A DNA stretch of 38,806 nt, from positions 1 to 38,806 of the forward strand of contig JAFZID010000110.1 in assembly GCA_017554565.1 (NCBI GenBank), read 5' to 3'. Shown piece after piece: positions 25,782 through 34,109 of the stretch. The notes beneath the pieces were generated by a model. The model made no database searches, was not told where the DNA came from, and saw only the letters and a list, made by a program, of their open reading frames with translations. Both the position numbers and the translations under genes were made by a program. Each line of letters starts with the position of its first letter. The stretch's first letter is position 1. The stretch is from a bacterium (GTDB lineage Bacteria > Auribacterota > UBA3054).

Positions 25782-28700
25782 ATGGATAGAAATTACAGTT
25801 GGGAAAACGCCCTAAGCCTGCGCGCCCTGCGCCTCATAAACTTTCACAACTTCGCCGACGAGACCATTAAGATCCACGGAAGCCTTTTCCTGATGGGCAA
25901 CAACGGCACCGGCAAGACCACCATCATAGACGCGGTGCAGCTGGCCCTGACCGGCGGGCAAAGGCTGATGTTCAACGCCGCCACCGTCATCGGAGGCAGA
26001 GCGGAATCCGGACGCAACCTTTCCGGCGTTCTTCTGCAGCACAACTTCGAGACCGGAAAAGTCGGCAGAGCCGGCGGCGCCGTGGGCTACGTGGCGTTGG
26101 AGCTTCTCGATCCCAAGACCCAGTCGCCGGTCACCATCGGCGTGGGCGCCTTTGCGGAAAACCTCGACCAGCGCCCGGAAATGTGGGGCTTCATCGTGGA
26201 CGCTCCCCTCTCCGAGGTCCAGCTCACTGTAAGAGTCAACGACGTGTCGGAAGCGCCCCAGTACCGCCCCGTGGACAAAAAGGAACTGCCTGGCCTCGTG
26301 GGCAAGACCAGAGTCTATGACATCGGGCGCTACCGCACCCAGGTCGCCAACCGCTTCTTCGGCGGCCGCTCCAACTTCGAACGCGTGGCGGATCTTCTGA
26401 AAGCCAGCAAATCCTACAAGGACCTTGTGGTCAAGGCCCGCGACTTCGAAGGCCTCTTCGCCGCCCTTTTGCCCGCCCCCGACCATCAGGTCTTCCAGGA
26501 CATTGAGACCACGCTCCAGAACCTGGAGACCATCGAAAGCGACATCAAGGGCCTGAGAAGGGAAGCCGAACTTTTGGAGGAAGCCAACCAGACCGTGGAC
26601 AAGATCGCCTCCTCCAAAGCCAGGATAGAAGAATGCCGCTACCTCAGGCTGGTCAACTCCCTCAATTTCCTTTCTTCGGAACTTAAGAACCAGGAAAGAG
26701 CCATCGCCGTCAACCGCCAGAACCAAGTTGAAGCCAAAAACAAGCTCGACGACCTCCTGCCCAAACTGGAGCAGTCCCGGACCACCCTGGCGGAAGTCCG
26801 GACCGGCACCGGAGCCAAACTCTGGGAAGAAGCCGAGCGTCTGGAAAAGGAACTGGCCAAAATCAAAGAAGACAGCGTGACCTTCAAGGAAGAGACTGAA
26901 AAAGAACTCGCCAAGCAGACCGCCCTGGAAAAAGACCACGCCAACGCCAACGCGGACGTATTGGACGCCCTGCGCTCCCAGAACGCCTTCATCAAGACCA
27001 TCTCCCTCCCCTCCTGCCCGGACAACGTAAAAGAATTCTACGATCACTTCTCCAAGACCGTCTCCTCTCTGAAAAAAGCCTACAAGAACGCTGAGGAGAC
27101 CGCCAGCTGCGACACCGAGGCTCTGGGCAGATCCCAGAAACTGGCCGTAAGGGCCGCTGACGGCCTTCTGCAGGCCTTAAGGGACGAGAAGCAGCTCCTT
27201 ACCATCCGCCTGAACGATCTGGCCCGTGAAAGCGAGATAAAGGCCTCCGTGCCCATCATGGAAGTCATGCCCAGAATGATGGGCTACCGGGATTTCCTGG
27301 ACAGCCTGAAACGGGAAGATCTGAAAGCCGAGCCCCTCTTCACGCTCCTTGATTTCGCCCCCCAGACCTCGCCGCAGATCATGAACCTCATCGAATCCTT
27401 CCTGGGCGACGAATGGCTCGGCACCATCATTCCCGATGAAGAGGACCAGGAGGAGATCGTGAGGCTGGCCTCCAAAGCCTATCCCGGCATAAGGATCGCC
27501 GACGCCGCGGAACTTTCCAATACCAGGAAGATCAAGGTCAAGGAAAACTCCCTGGCCAAATACCTGAAGACCGCCAACCCGATAGCCAAGCAGTTCGTCG
27601 ATCTCCAGCTGGGCGACATCCAGCTCTGCGACCTGGCCGCCACTCCCGACGGCGACTGGCTCTCCAGGGAAGGCCTGGTCAAATCCGGCCTGGTTTACCG
27701 CTACGTCAAGAGAGAAGCGGAAGGCCTCCTGGGCAAAGCCCGCCGCCAGGCCGCCCAGGAAAAACTCCTCACCGACCAGAAGATCAAGAGCAAAGAGCTC
27801 CAGAGCATAGCCGACGGACTGAAGAAAAAACTCTCCTCCCTCTCGGAGACCATAGAGACCGTCTACAAGATCAAGATGCAGCTGGAAGAGAAAGTCTCCC
27901 CCTGGCTCATAGCCCACCGTCTCACCCAGAGAGCCGCCAGCGAAAAACTCCTCTCCGACATCAAAGAGCGCGTGGAGAAAGCCCAGAGCCAGCAGCAGAG
28001 ATCCCAGCGTCAGATCGCCAGGATCCAGAAGCAGATAAAAGAACTCAGGGAAAACAAAGAGTTCCAGACCACCGGCGACATCCACAAGCAGCTTGACATC
28101 CTGAAGAAACGCCTCAACGACGAAGAGAAGGAAAGAGAGCAGCTCCTGGAGACCATCGCCCGCTACAAGGAAAGAGTCTCCATCCTGGAAAGCCAGAACG
28201 CCAAGACCAGGCTCAATTACAACGAAGCCATCAACCAAGCGGCCGACAAAAAGAAGATCCTGGAAGACCGCCTCTCCGAGGAATACCCCGACCTCGAGAG
28301 CTACCTCAAGGAGACCTACGGCGCCGACACCGTCCAGGAAGGCCGGCTGGCGGAGATCATCAAGATCCAGGAACGCGTCATCAACCGCGAGATAGGCAGC
28401 CTCATCGGCTCCGAAGACGCCCGCGCCAAAGGCGGCCTCATCCATCACGAGCTCCTTTGGACCAAATACGCCTTCACCTACCGCGAAGACGTCAACAAGC
28501 TTACCGACCAGGACGGCAGAGACCTCAAGGACATCACCGTCAAACTGAAAGACCAGCTGGAGCAGCTGGAGAACTCCGTCAACGACAACAGGAGAAAACT
28601 CCTTGAGAAGACCATCCTGGGCGACCTCTCCAACCAGTACACCAGAGACCTCTACCGCCTGAGGGAAAGCCTGGACGCCGTCAACCTCATGCTGGAGGGC

Positions 28701-29573
28701 TTGAGTTTCGGCCGCTCCCAGTACCGCTTCACCCAGAAGATCAAGAATGAGTACCGCCAGGTTTACGGCATCGTGAGAAGAGCCGGCGACATCGACGAGG
28801 AATCCCAGCAGCAGCTCAAAGCTTTCTTCGAGTCCAAGCTTACGGAACTCAGGATCCAGCCCGACGGCTCTCTCCCCGCCTTCCTGGATTACCGCCACTG
28901 GTTCGACTATCAGCTCCACGTCAAAGTCGTCGGAACGGAAGGCGAAGGCATCGAGCTTACCAACGACATCCGCCGCCTCGGTTCCGGCGGCGAGCAGGCC
29001 GTTCCGAACTACCTTCTCATCATGGCCATGAGCGCCCTCCTTTACAACCAGATCGGCGCCAAGATCCGCTTCCTCCTCTTCGACGAAGCCTTCTACGGCA
29101 TCGACGCGGAAAGAAGAGAAGAGCTCCTCCGCTTCGCCAACCGCCTCGGTCTCTCTTTGGTCATCGCCACCCCGGAAATGGACGGCGTCACGGAAGCCAT
29201 GCGGGAGTCCACCACGCTGCTGCTCGAAAAGAACGCCAACAACGAGATCTTCATCGGCAACTTCGTCTGGGAATCCCAGGAAGGCACTCAGATGGACATC
29301 TTCAACCAGGAAGCGAACGAAGAGGAGACCTACACCATCGGCGTGAAAGCCGCTCCCAAAGAGGAGCCCGCTACTGAATCGGAAAAACCTGAAGAGCCCA
29401 AAGAAGAAAAGCCCGCCCCCAAGCAGGCCAAAAAGCCCGCGCCGAAAACCAAAGCCCCCGCAAAAAAAGCGGCAAAAAAACCGACGCCCAAACCGGCGAA
29501 AAAACCGGCCTCCAAAAAGCCCGCGCCCAAAGCGAAAGCTAAACCCAAAGCCAAACCGAAAGGCAAAAAATGA
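25782..29573 (+). CDS. jetC: JetC/MksB-like SMC ATPase with a Lys/Pro/Ala-rich C-terminal tail
   Basis: A large ABC-type ATPase of the SMC/MukB/JetC class. The Walker A motif GNNGTGKTT is near residue 39. Long coiled coils lie at roughly 260-480 and 680-970 and flank a hinge-like region (GYRDFLDSLKRED ... PDGDWLSREGLV). The ABC signature RLGSGGEQ is near 1067 and Walker B FLLFDEA has Asp1101-Glu1102. The start at 25782 is preferred over the ATG at 25776 because AGGTGA then has proper spacing. The last 75 residues or so (from about 1189) are low-complexity Lys, Pro and Ala, like histone H1 tails, and are not usual for this family. Relatives load onto DNA and extrude loops; in Wadjet the JetD nuclease then cuts plasmids. 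No JetD is present here. The stop overlaps the cytidine deaminase start. Confidence 0.88.
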   Translation: MDRNYSWENALSLRALRLINFHNFADETIKIHGSLFLMGNNGTGKTTIIDAVQLALTGGQRLMFNAATVIGGRAESGRNLSGVLLQHNFETGKVGRAGGAVGYVALELLDPKTQSPVTIGVGAFAENLDQRPEMWGFIVDAPLSEVQLTVRVNDVSEAPQYRPVDKKELPGLVGKTRVYDIGRYRTQVANRFFGGRSNFERVADLLKASKSYKDLVVKARDFEGLFAALLPAPDHQVFQDIETTLQNLETIESDIKGLRREAELLEEANQTVDKIASSKARIEECRYLRLVNSLNFLSSELKNQERAIAVNRQNQVEAKNKLDDLLPKLEQSRTTLAEVRTGTGAKLWEEAERLEKELAKIKEDSVTFKEETEKELAKQTALEKDHANANADVLDALRSQNAFIKTISLPSCPDNVKEFYDHFSKTVSSLKKAYKNAEETASCDTEALGRSQKLAVRAADGLLQALRDEKQLLTIRLNDLARESEIKASVPIMEVMPRMMGYRDFLDSLKREDLKAEPLFTLLDFAPQTSPQIMNLIESFLGDEWLGTIIPDEEDQEEIVRLASKAYPGIRIADAAELSNTRKIKVKENSLAKYLKTANPIAKQFVDLQLGDIQLCDLAATPDGDWLSREGLVKSGLVYRYVKREAEGLLGKARRQAAQEKLLTDQKIKSKELQSIADGLKKKLSSLSETIETVYKIKMQLEEKVSPWLIAHRLTQRAASEKLLSDIKERVEKAQSQQQRSQRQIARIQKQIKELRENKEFQTTGDIHKQLDILKKRLNDEEKEREQLLETIARYKERVSILESQNAKTRLNYNEAINQAADKKKILEDRLSEEYPDLESYLKETYGADTVQEGRLAEIIKIQERVINREIGSLIGSEDARAKGGLIHHELLWTKYAFTYREDVNKLTDQDGRDLKDITVKLKDQLEQLENSVNDNRRKLLEKTILGDLSNQYTRDLYRLRESLDAVNLMLEGLSFGRSQYRFTQKIKNEYRQVYGIVRRAGDIDEESQQQLKAFFESKLTELRIQPDGSLPAFLDYRHWFDYQLHVKVVGTEGEGIELTNDIRRLGSGGEQAVPNYLLIMAMSALLYNQIGAKIRFLLFDEAFYGIDAERREELLRFANRLGLSLVIATPEMDGVTEAMRESTTLLLEKNANNEIFIGNFVWESQEGTQMDIFNQEANEEETYTIGVKAAPKEEPATESEKPEEPKEEKPAPKQAKKPAPKTKAPAKKAAKKPTPKPAKKPASKKPAPKAKAKPKAKPKGKK

Positions 29574-29986
29574 TGGACCAAAAGACCGCGCAAGCACTCG
29601 TCAATAAAGCCATAGAAGCCCGGGAAAAGGCCTACGCCCCCTACTCCAAATTCAAAGTGGGCGCCGCCATCCTGACAAATGACGGAACAATTTTCCCGGG
29701 CTGCAACATCGAGAACGCCTCCTACGGCGCCACCATTTGCGCGGAAAGAGTCGCCGTCGCCAACATGGTGTCAAGCGGCCACACCGATCCCACAGCCATA
29801 GCCATCTGCTACAACGAAACCGAATTCGCGCTTCCCTGCGGCATCTGCCGCCAGGTCCTTTCAGAATTCTCTGACCAAAAAGAAGACCTCATCGTCCTCA
29901 TGGCCAAACTGGACGGCACCTACCAGGAGACCACCCTCTCAAACCTTCTCCCCGGCGCCTTCAAACTTGCTGACGGTCAAAAATAA
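29570..29986 (+). CDS. cdd: Cytidine deaminase
   Basis: The enzyme converts cytidine and deoxycytidine to uridine and deoxyuridine in pyrimidine salvage. The 138 residues are those of the small tetrameric zinc form: FKVGAAI, FPGCNIENASYG, the catalytic ICAERVA (Cys57, Glu59) and PCGICRQ (Cys90, Cys93). The ATG at 29570 overlaps the stop of the SMC-like ATPase gene, with a second ATG directly after, so it is translationally coupled to that operon. This may be chance operon packing or a functional tie to the JetABC-like complex. A palindromic terminator follows. Confidence 0.95.
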   Translation: MMDQKTAQALVNKAIEAREKAYAPYSKFKVGAAILTNDGTIFPGCNIENASYGATICAERVAVANMVSSGHTDPTAIAICYNETEFALPCGICRQVLSEFSDQKEDLIVLMAKLDGTYQETTLSNLLPGAFKLADGQK

Positions 29987-30042
29987 TTTTGTATCTAAAA
30001 GTGCTGCGATTAGATAACTAATTTATTTCCAATATGTTATTC

Positions 30043-30083
30043 AAAAAGATTTGGCAACAACTTGTTGCCAAATCTTTTTTTGT
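30043..30083. terminator. Long perfect hairpin terminator downstream of cdd
   Basis: An 18-bp perfect inverted repeat (30043-30060 and 30062-30079) is followed by T on the plus strand and mirrored by an A-run on the other side, so it can terminate in both directions. Its core is one of the two copies of the 29-bp palindrome in this gap. Confidence 0.8.
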
Positions 30084-30171
30084 AACGCACTGGCAGGAAG
30101 CGTCTTACGTAAAAACGCTAGGTAAAACGATGGCGTTATTTGAGATTTGGCAACAGCTTGTTGCCAAATCT
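30047..30171. repeat. Two near-identical 29-bp palindromes
   Basis: The palindrome centred on TTGGCAACA / TGTTGCCAA occurs at 30047-30075 and again at 30143-30171, with starts 96 bases apart and one base different (central A against G). The DNA between them contains further short inverted segments (AACGC ... GCGTT). Only the first copy carries a T-tract. Together they fill most of the 199-base gap 29987-30185. They look like a REP-type dispersed palindrome. No coding potential is seen. Confidence 0.8.
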
Positions 30172-30185
30172 ATATAGCGATCAGT

Positions 30186-30560
30186 TCATCTCAGGGATTG
30201 GAGGAAGGACTGGACTTGGGGAAGATTTCTTGCGATCCAGTAAAGGATGGTGACGATCAGGATGACGACGGGGATCGTAACGGAGCGGCGGGCTTTTTGT
30301 GAAAAAGCGAGGATCAGGAGCGTCGGGACCGCCAGGAAAAGAATCGGGTTGTAGCTGAAGGCCGCGATTATTTTTCCGTGCACGAGACTGTGCAGCGCGC
30401 GGGAGGTCCCGCAGCCGGGGCATTCGAAGCCGGTAAGGGCGTGGAAAAAGCAGCGAGGGAAAAACGGGAAGGTGGTCGGATCAATTAAGGAGAAAAAGAT
30501 GATCAGGGCCAGAACGACCAGAACGGCGACGATCCAATTTATTTTCGCTCGTCTTTCCAT
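30186..30560 (-). CDS. DUF2752 membrane protein
   Basis: A 124-residue membrane protein with about three helices and the family signature ALTGFECPGCGTSRALHSL followed by HGKIIAAFSYNP. The paired cysteines in CPGCG suggest metal or thiol chemistry, but the function of DUF2752 is not known. Its start lies inside the end of the PrmA-GNAT gene (22-base overlap), so it is the last gene of the rpe operon. Confidence 0.92.
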   Translation of the reverse strand: MERRAKINWIVAVLVVLALIIFFSLIDPTTFPFFPRCFFHALTGFECPGCGTSRALHSLVHGKIIAAFSYNPILFLAVPTLLILAFSQKARRSVTIPVVILIVTILYWIARNLPQVQSFLQSLR

Positions 30561-31864
30561 ACGTGGCGGTAAAGTCTCGTCATGTGGTCGGAAGTGCTTT
30601 CCTTGACGAAGGTGTAAAACTCCCAGCCGTAGCGCTCATAGAAAGAAGTGTGCTCGGTGGCCAGGTAAAGCGTGTCGCAGCCCTTTGTCTGCATATCCCT
30701 GGCGATGTGGTTTAGGAGCGCGCCCGCCAGACCCTGCTTTCTAAAGGGCTCTTCCACGAAAACAGCGCAGACGTTGGGCGCGAGATCCGGCCTGACGTGA
30801 AAGTCGTTGGGAATGACGCCGGCGCCGGCGATGATCTTTTTCGTTTCCGGGTCTCTTATGACGTACCAGTAATTGTCCCTGGGCTCTTTCATGCTGGCGA
30901 GATAAGCGCTTTTGGGGATGTGCCATTTGTCGCTGAACCAGGAGGCCGCTTCTTCCATTTCCGGTTCCGTTTGCGGAACGGTCTCTATAGGTCTCGGTGT
31001 TATTGGGATCTTGAAGACGCCTGTTCTCCAGCCTTCGATGAGCGTCGATTTTTGCTCTATGGCGCCAAGGCGAGTGAAAAGAATTGAAAGCGCGGGATAC
31101 TGCTCGTCCAGGATGCCGGCCAAAACCAAGTATCCTCCCGGCGCCACGGCGGCCAAAAGACGCTCTACGTTGCGTTCTAAGACGGCGCAGAGAATGTTGG
31201 CGATAACTATATCGTATTTCCTTTCAGGGGCGTAAAAAAAGAGGTCCTGCTGAAAAACGGAGATCTTGTCTGCCACCTGGTTTTTTTCAGCGTTCTCTTT
31301 GGCGGCCATGACGGCCTGGGGCTCGTTGTCGAAGGCGTCTATCTCTTTGATGCCCAGTTTCGCTCCGGCCACGGCCAAGATGCCCGTGCCGGTGCCGGCG
31401 TCCAGAAGGCTGGCGGGCTTGCTTTGGTTCGTGAGTTCCTCTAAGAATTCCAAACAGGCTTTGCTGGTGCCGTGGCTGCCCGTGCCGAAGGCCATGCCGG
31501 GATCGTTCACTAGGATGATGTCGTTTGGTTCGGGAGAATAAGTTTCCCAGGAGGGCACGATGACAAGATTCTTTCCTATTCTGCTGACGTGGAAATTCTC
31601 TTTCCACTTCTCCGCCCAGTCTTCTTTCTTGACGGTCCTTTTTTCCAGGGAAAAATCAGAGGTCAGAAGTTTCGCGGTTTCCAGAAGTTTTCTTTCGGCG
31701 GTATCTGCTTCATCTTCGCTTTTCAAAAAAAGGCTGAAGACCGCCTTTTCGGAATCCGTGAGCTTTTCCACGGAAAGATCGGCTTCGAGATCGTCCCAAA
31801 GCTCCGCGAGCTGCTCGCAGACGATCGGTTCGGCGCTAAGGCGTAATTCGATGAGATCAGCCAT
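30539..31864 (-). CDS. prmA: Ribosomal protein L11 methyltransferase fused to a GNAT acetyltransferase
   Basis: A two-domain protein of 441 residues. Residues 1-288 are PrmA-like: an N-terminal substrate-binding region, the signature DPGMAFGTGSH (121-131), the SAM loop LLDAGTGTG (153-161) and IANIL (221-225). PrmA methylates ribosomal protein L11. Residues 295-441 are a GNAT N-acetyltransferase with the acetyl-CoA loop FRKQGLAGALL (374-384) and the C-terminal FYERYGWEFYT motif. Stand-alone PrmA has about 290 residues, so the second domain is an extra. The ATG at 31864 overlaps the upstream mutase stop (TGATG). The fusion may couple two modifications of a ribosomal protein; that is inference. 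Confidence 0.9.
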   Translation of the reverse strand: MADLIELRLSAEPIVCEQLAELWDDLEADLSVEKLTDSEKAVFSLFLKSEDEADTAERKLLETAKLLTSDFSLEKRTVKKEDWAEKWKENFHVSRIGKNLVIVPSWETYSPEPNDIILVNDPGMAFGTGSHGTSKACLEFLEELTNQSKPASLLDAGTGTGILAVAGAKLGIKEIDAFDNEPQAVMAAKENAEKNQVADKISVFQQDLFFYAPERKYDIVIANILCAVLERNVERLLAAVAPGGYLVLAGILDEQYPALSILFTRLGAIEQKSTLIEGWRTGVFKIPITPRPIETVPQTEPEMEEAASWFSDKWHIPKSAYLASMKEPRDNYWYVIRDPETKKIIAGAGVIPNDFHVRPDLAPNVCAVFVEEPFRKQGLAGALLNHIARDMQTKGCDTLYLATEHTSFYERYGWEFYTFVKESTSDHMTRLYRHVWKDERK

Positions 31865-33279
31865 CACTTCAGAAGGGCGGCGCCGAATTCCGTCATCTTT
31901 TCGGCTTCAGGAAGGGTGGGCGCTTCCGCGTAGAAGCGGCAGACCGGCTCGGTGCCGGAGAATCTCAATAGGAGCCAGGAGTCGTCCTCCAACTCGAATT
32001 TGACGCCGTCGATTGTTTTGATGTTGACGACCTTGCGGCCGAGGATCTCAGAGGGAGGCTCCGTCTCGAGTTTTTTCATGAAAGCGTCCTTGGCGTTGGG
32101 GTCGCACTCTTTGTCGATCCTGTGGTAGCGCAATTTCCCAAATTCTTTGTCGATGTAGGCAACGGCTTCGCCGGCGTTATTGAAGCCCAGGCCTATCAAG
32201 GCCTCTGTGAAGAGAAGGCCGGACAATACGCCGTCCCTTTCGGGGATGTGCTTCTGGTAGCCTAAGCCGCCGCTCTCTTCGGTGCCCACCAGGGCGCTGC
32301 CGTCAAGAAGATACGGCACGATATATTTGAAGCCAATGGGCTTTTCTTCCAGGGGAATATTGTATTTCTCGCAGAAGCGGTCGATGGTCTTGGAGCAGGA
32401 GACGGTTTTGATCATTTTGCCGGACCATCCTTTGCACTTCATAAAATAAAGCGCAAGAAGGAGCGCGATCTTGGGAGTGATGATGTACTCTCCCCTATTG
32501 TCCGCGGCCGCCAGGCGGTCGGCGTCGCCGTCCGTGACCAGACAGACGTCGAAGCCGTCTTTCACCGTTTTCGCGAGGCTCGCGGCCATGTTTTGGGGAA
32601 CGGGCTCGGGAGCGATGCCGGGGAAGGCGGGGTTGCGGTCAGATCTTATCGTGACAGCCTCGTGGCCGTATTTCGACAAGATGTCGGAGATATAAGTCTT
32701 GCCGACACCGTAGAGAGAATCCACGAGAACTTTTAATTTTTTCGTTCTGAGAAGATCCTTGTCCAGGAAATTCTCCACCCATTCCAGGTAGACTTTTTCC
32801 GGATCGCCCGCGAGGACCAAACCTTTTTTCTCAGCTTCTTCTTTCGTTATTCTTTGGGGCGGATTCTTACCTACTTGGGCTTCGATGCCCTTGGTGGTGG
32901 CGACGTCCGCGGAGCAGCCAGGGGGAAGCTTGATCTTGAAGCCGCTGTAGTTGGCGGGATTGTGGCTGGCGGTTATCATGACGCCGCCCGCCAGATCGTA
33001 ATGTTTTACGGTATAGGAAACAGCCGGAGTCGGCAGAGGCTTGTCTGAGAGCAGAACTTTGAAACCGTTGGCCCAGAAGATCTCGGAAACCAGCGCGGCG
33101 AAACGCTTCCCCAGGAAGCGGTGGTCGTAGCCGACGACAAGGGATGCTCCGGCTTGGCCTTCCGCTTTGAGATAATCGGCGTAGGCCTGGGCCGCCAGGG
33201 AAAGATTCTCGAAGGTAAAGGTGTCGGCTATTACGCCTCGCCAGCCGTCGGTGCCGAATTTTATAATGTGCTCAGACAT
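31864..33279 (-). CDS. Phosphoglucomutase/phosphomannomutase family protein
   Basis: An alpha-D-phosphohexomutase of 471 residues that moves phosphate between C1 and C6 of a hexose via a phosphoserine. FGTDGWRG lies at 8-15, the active-site serine is Ser105 in TASHNP, the Mg2+ loop is DGDADR, the sugar-binding loop GTEESGGLGY, and the phosphate-binding loop RFSGTEP. Whether it acts on glucose, mannose or glucosamine phosphate is not clear; the sugar loop suggests a glucose/mannose type rather than GlmM. It starts directly after rpe (stop and start separated by one base) and overlaps prmA. Confidence 0.93.
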   Translation of the reverse strand: MSEHIIKFGTDGWRGVIADTFTFENLSLAAQAYADYLKAEGQAGASLVVGYDHRFLGKRFAALVSEIFWANGFKVLLSDKPLPTPAVSYTVKHYDLAGGVMITASHNPANYSGFKIKLPPGCSADVATTKGIEAQVGKNPPQRITKEEAEKKGLVLAGDPEKVYLEWVENFLDKDLLRTKKLKVLVDSLYGVGKTYISDILSKYGHEAVTIRSDRNPAFPGIAPEPVPQNMAASLAKTVKDGFDVCLVTDGDADRLAAADNRGEYIITPKIALLLALYFMKCKGWSGKMIKTVSCSKTIDRFCEKYNIPLEEKPIGFKYIVPYLLDGSALVGTEESGGLGYQKHIPERDGVLSGLLFTEALIGLGFNNAGEAVAYIDKEFGKLRYHRIDKECDPNAKDAFMKKLETEPPSEILGRKVVNIKTIDGVKFELEDDSWLLLRFSGTEPVCRFYAEAPTLPEAEKMTEFGAALLK

Positions 33280-33280
33280 T

Positions 33281-33988
33281 TTATTTTTTATCCATCGCGT
33301 AGAAAGCTTTTATTCTCTCAGCCATGTCGGGCTTGCCGAAAAGGTAGCTGCCGGCTACGAAAGCGGTGGCGCCGGCCTTGTAGCAGAGGTCTTTCGTCTC
33401 GCCGTCCACGCCGCCGTCCACTTCTATGGCGCAGTCGAGAGCTCTCTTTTCTATCTCATTTTTCAGCGTTTCAATTTTGGGGAGCATGTCGGCCATGAAA
33501 CTTTGCCCGCCGAAGCCGGGCTCCACCGTCATGACAAGGACGATGTCGCAGAGCTCAAGGTACGGGAAGATCGCTTCCGCTTTGGTTTTCGGCTTGACCA
33601 CCAAGCCGACGGCGCAGCCGGAATTTTTAAGACCGGTCAGGGTGTCCGTCACGGTTCTGGCGTCTTTGAAAGCCGGGCTCTCGATGTGCATGGTGATGAT
33701 GTCGGCGCCCGCTTCCCTGAATTTGGGAGCGTAGGTGACGGGATCGTCGATCATGAGGTGCACGTCGAAGATCATGTCGCTTTTGGGCCTGAGTTTTTTC
33801 AAGACCGGGTGCCCGAAAGTGAGGTTGGGAACGAAGTGGGCGTCCATGATATCCCAGTGGATGAGGTTCGCGCCGGCCGCTTTCGCGGTCTCAATTTCCT
33901 CAGCCCACTTGGAAAAATCGCAGGATAGAAGCGAGGGGGAAACGCATATTCCCCTCAGAGTCTCTTTGATCTCTTTTATGCTCTTCAT
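33281..33988 (-). CDS. rpe: Ribulose-phosphate 3-epimerase
   Basis: The enzyme interconverts ribulose 5-phosphate and xylulose 5-phosphate in the pentose phosphate pathway. It is a TIM barrel of 235 residues with SPSLLSCDF, the metal-site HWDIMDAHFVPN, DVHLMI, VEPGFGGQSF and VDGGV motifs, all typical. The ATG at 33988 is chosen because the protein then starts at the usual distance from the first strand. No Shine-Dalgarno precedes it, and a good promoter ends only a few bases upstream, so the mRNA may be leaderless. It is the first gene of the operon ending with DUF2752. Confidence 0.95.
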   Translation of the reverse strand: MKSIKEIKETLRGICVSPSLLSCDFSKWAEEIETAKAAGANLIHWDIMDAHFVPNLTFGHPVLKKLRPKSDMIFDVHLMIDDPVTYAPKFREAGADIITMHIESPAFKDARTVTDTLTGLKNSGCAVGLVVKPKTKAEAIFPYLELCDIVLVMTVEPGFGGQSFMADMLPKIETLKNEIEKRALDCAIEVDGGVDGETKDLCYKAGATAFVAGSYLFGKPDMAERIKAFYAMDKK

Positions 33989-33995
33989 ATTAAAA

Positions 33996-34031
33996 ATTAT
34001 ACTAGAAGCCCGTTTTAAATACAAAACGGGC
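33996..34031 (-). promoter_or_regulatory. rpe promoter overlapped by a perfect palindrome
   Basis: On the minus strand a TTGTAT -35 (34019-34024) and a perfect TATAAT -10 (33996-34001) are spaced by 17 bases. A perfect inverted repeat (GCCCGTTTT at 34008-34016 and AAAACGGGC at 34023-34031, six-base centre) covers the -35 and spacer and could be an operator. The predicted transcript start is within a few bases of the rpe ATG. Confidence 0.65.
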
Positions 34032-34066
34032 GCCGGGGAACACTACCAACCAAATCCGCTAAATGT

Positions 34067-34072
34067 TATAAT
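34067..34072 (+). promoter_or_regulatory. Candidate -10 element of the MFS-HEAT gene
   Basis: A perfect TATAAT lies 37 bases upstream of the ATG at 34110. The -35 position (34044-34049) is a poor match. No strong Shine-Dalgarno is seen before the ATG. Confidence 0.45.
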
Positions 34073-34109
34073 TCTTCTTAAACAATCAAAGTTTATTCCT
34101 AATATTTTT

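Noticed and set aside
27177-29597. Minus-strand open frame antisense to the SMC-like ATPase gene
   Set aside because: No domains; Phe/Gly/Arg-rich start is simply the complement of the Lys/Pro/Ala tail.
30047-30171. Integron attC-like site
   Set aside because: The palindromes lack convincing attC core sites and there is no integrase or cassette array.
33735-34109. N-terminal extension of the MFS-HEAT frame
   Set aside because: It would be antisense to rpe and run through the rpe promoter; the MFS sequence proper begins after the ATG at 34110.
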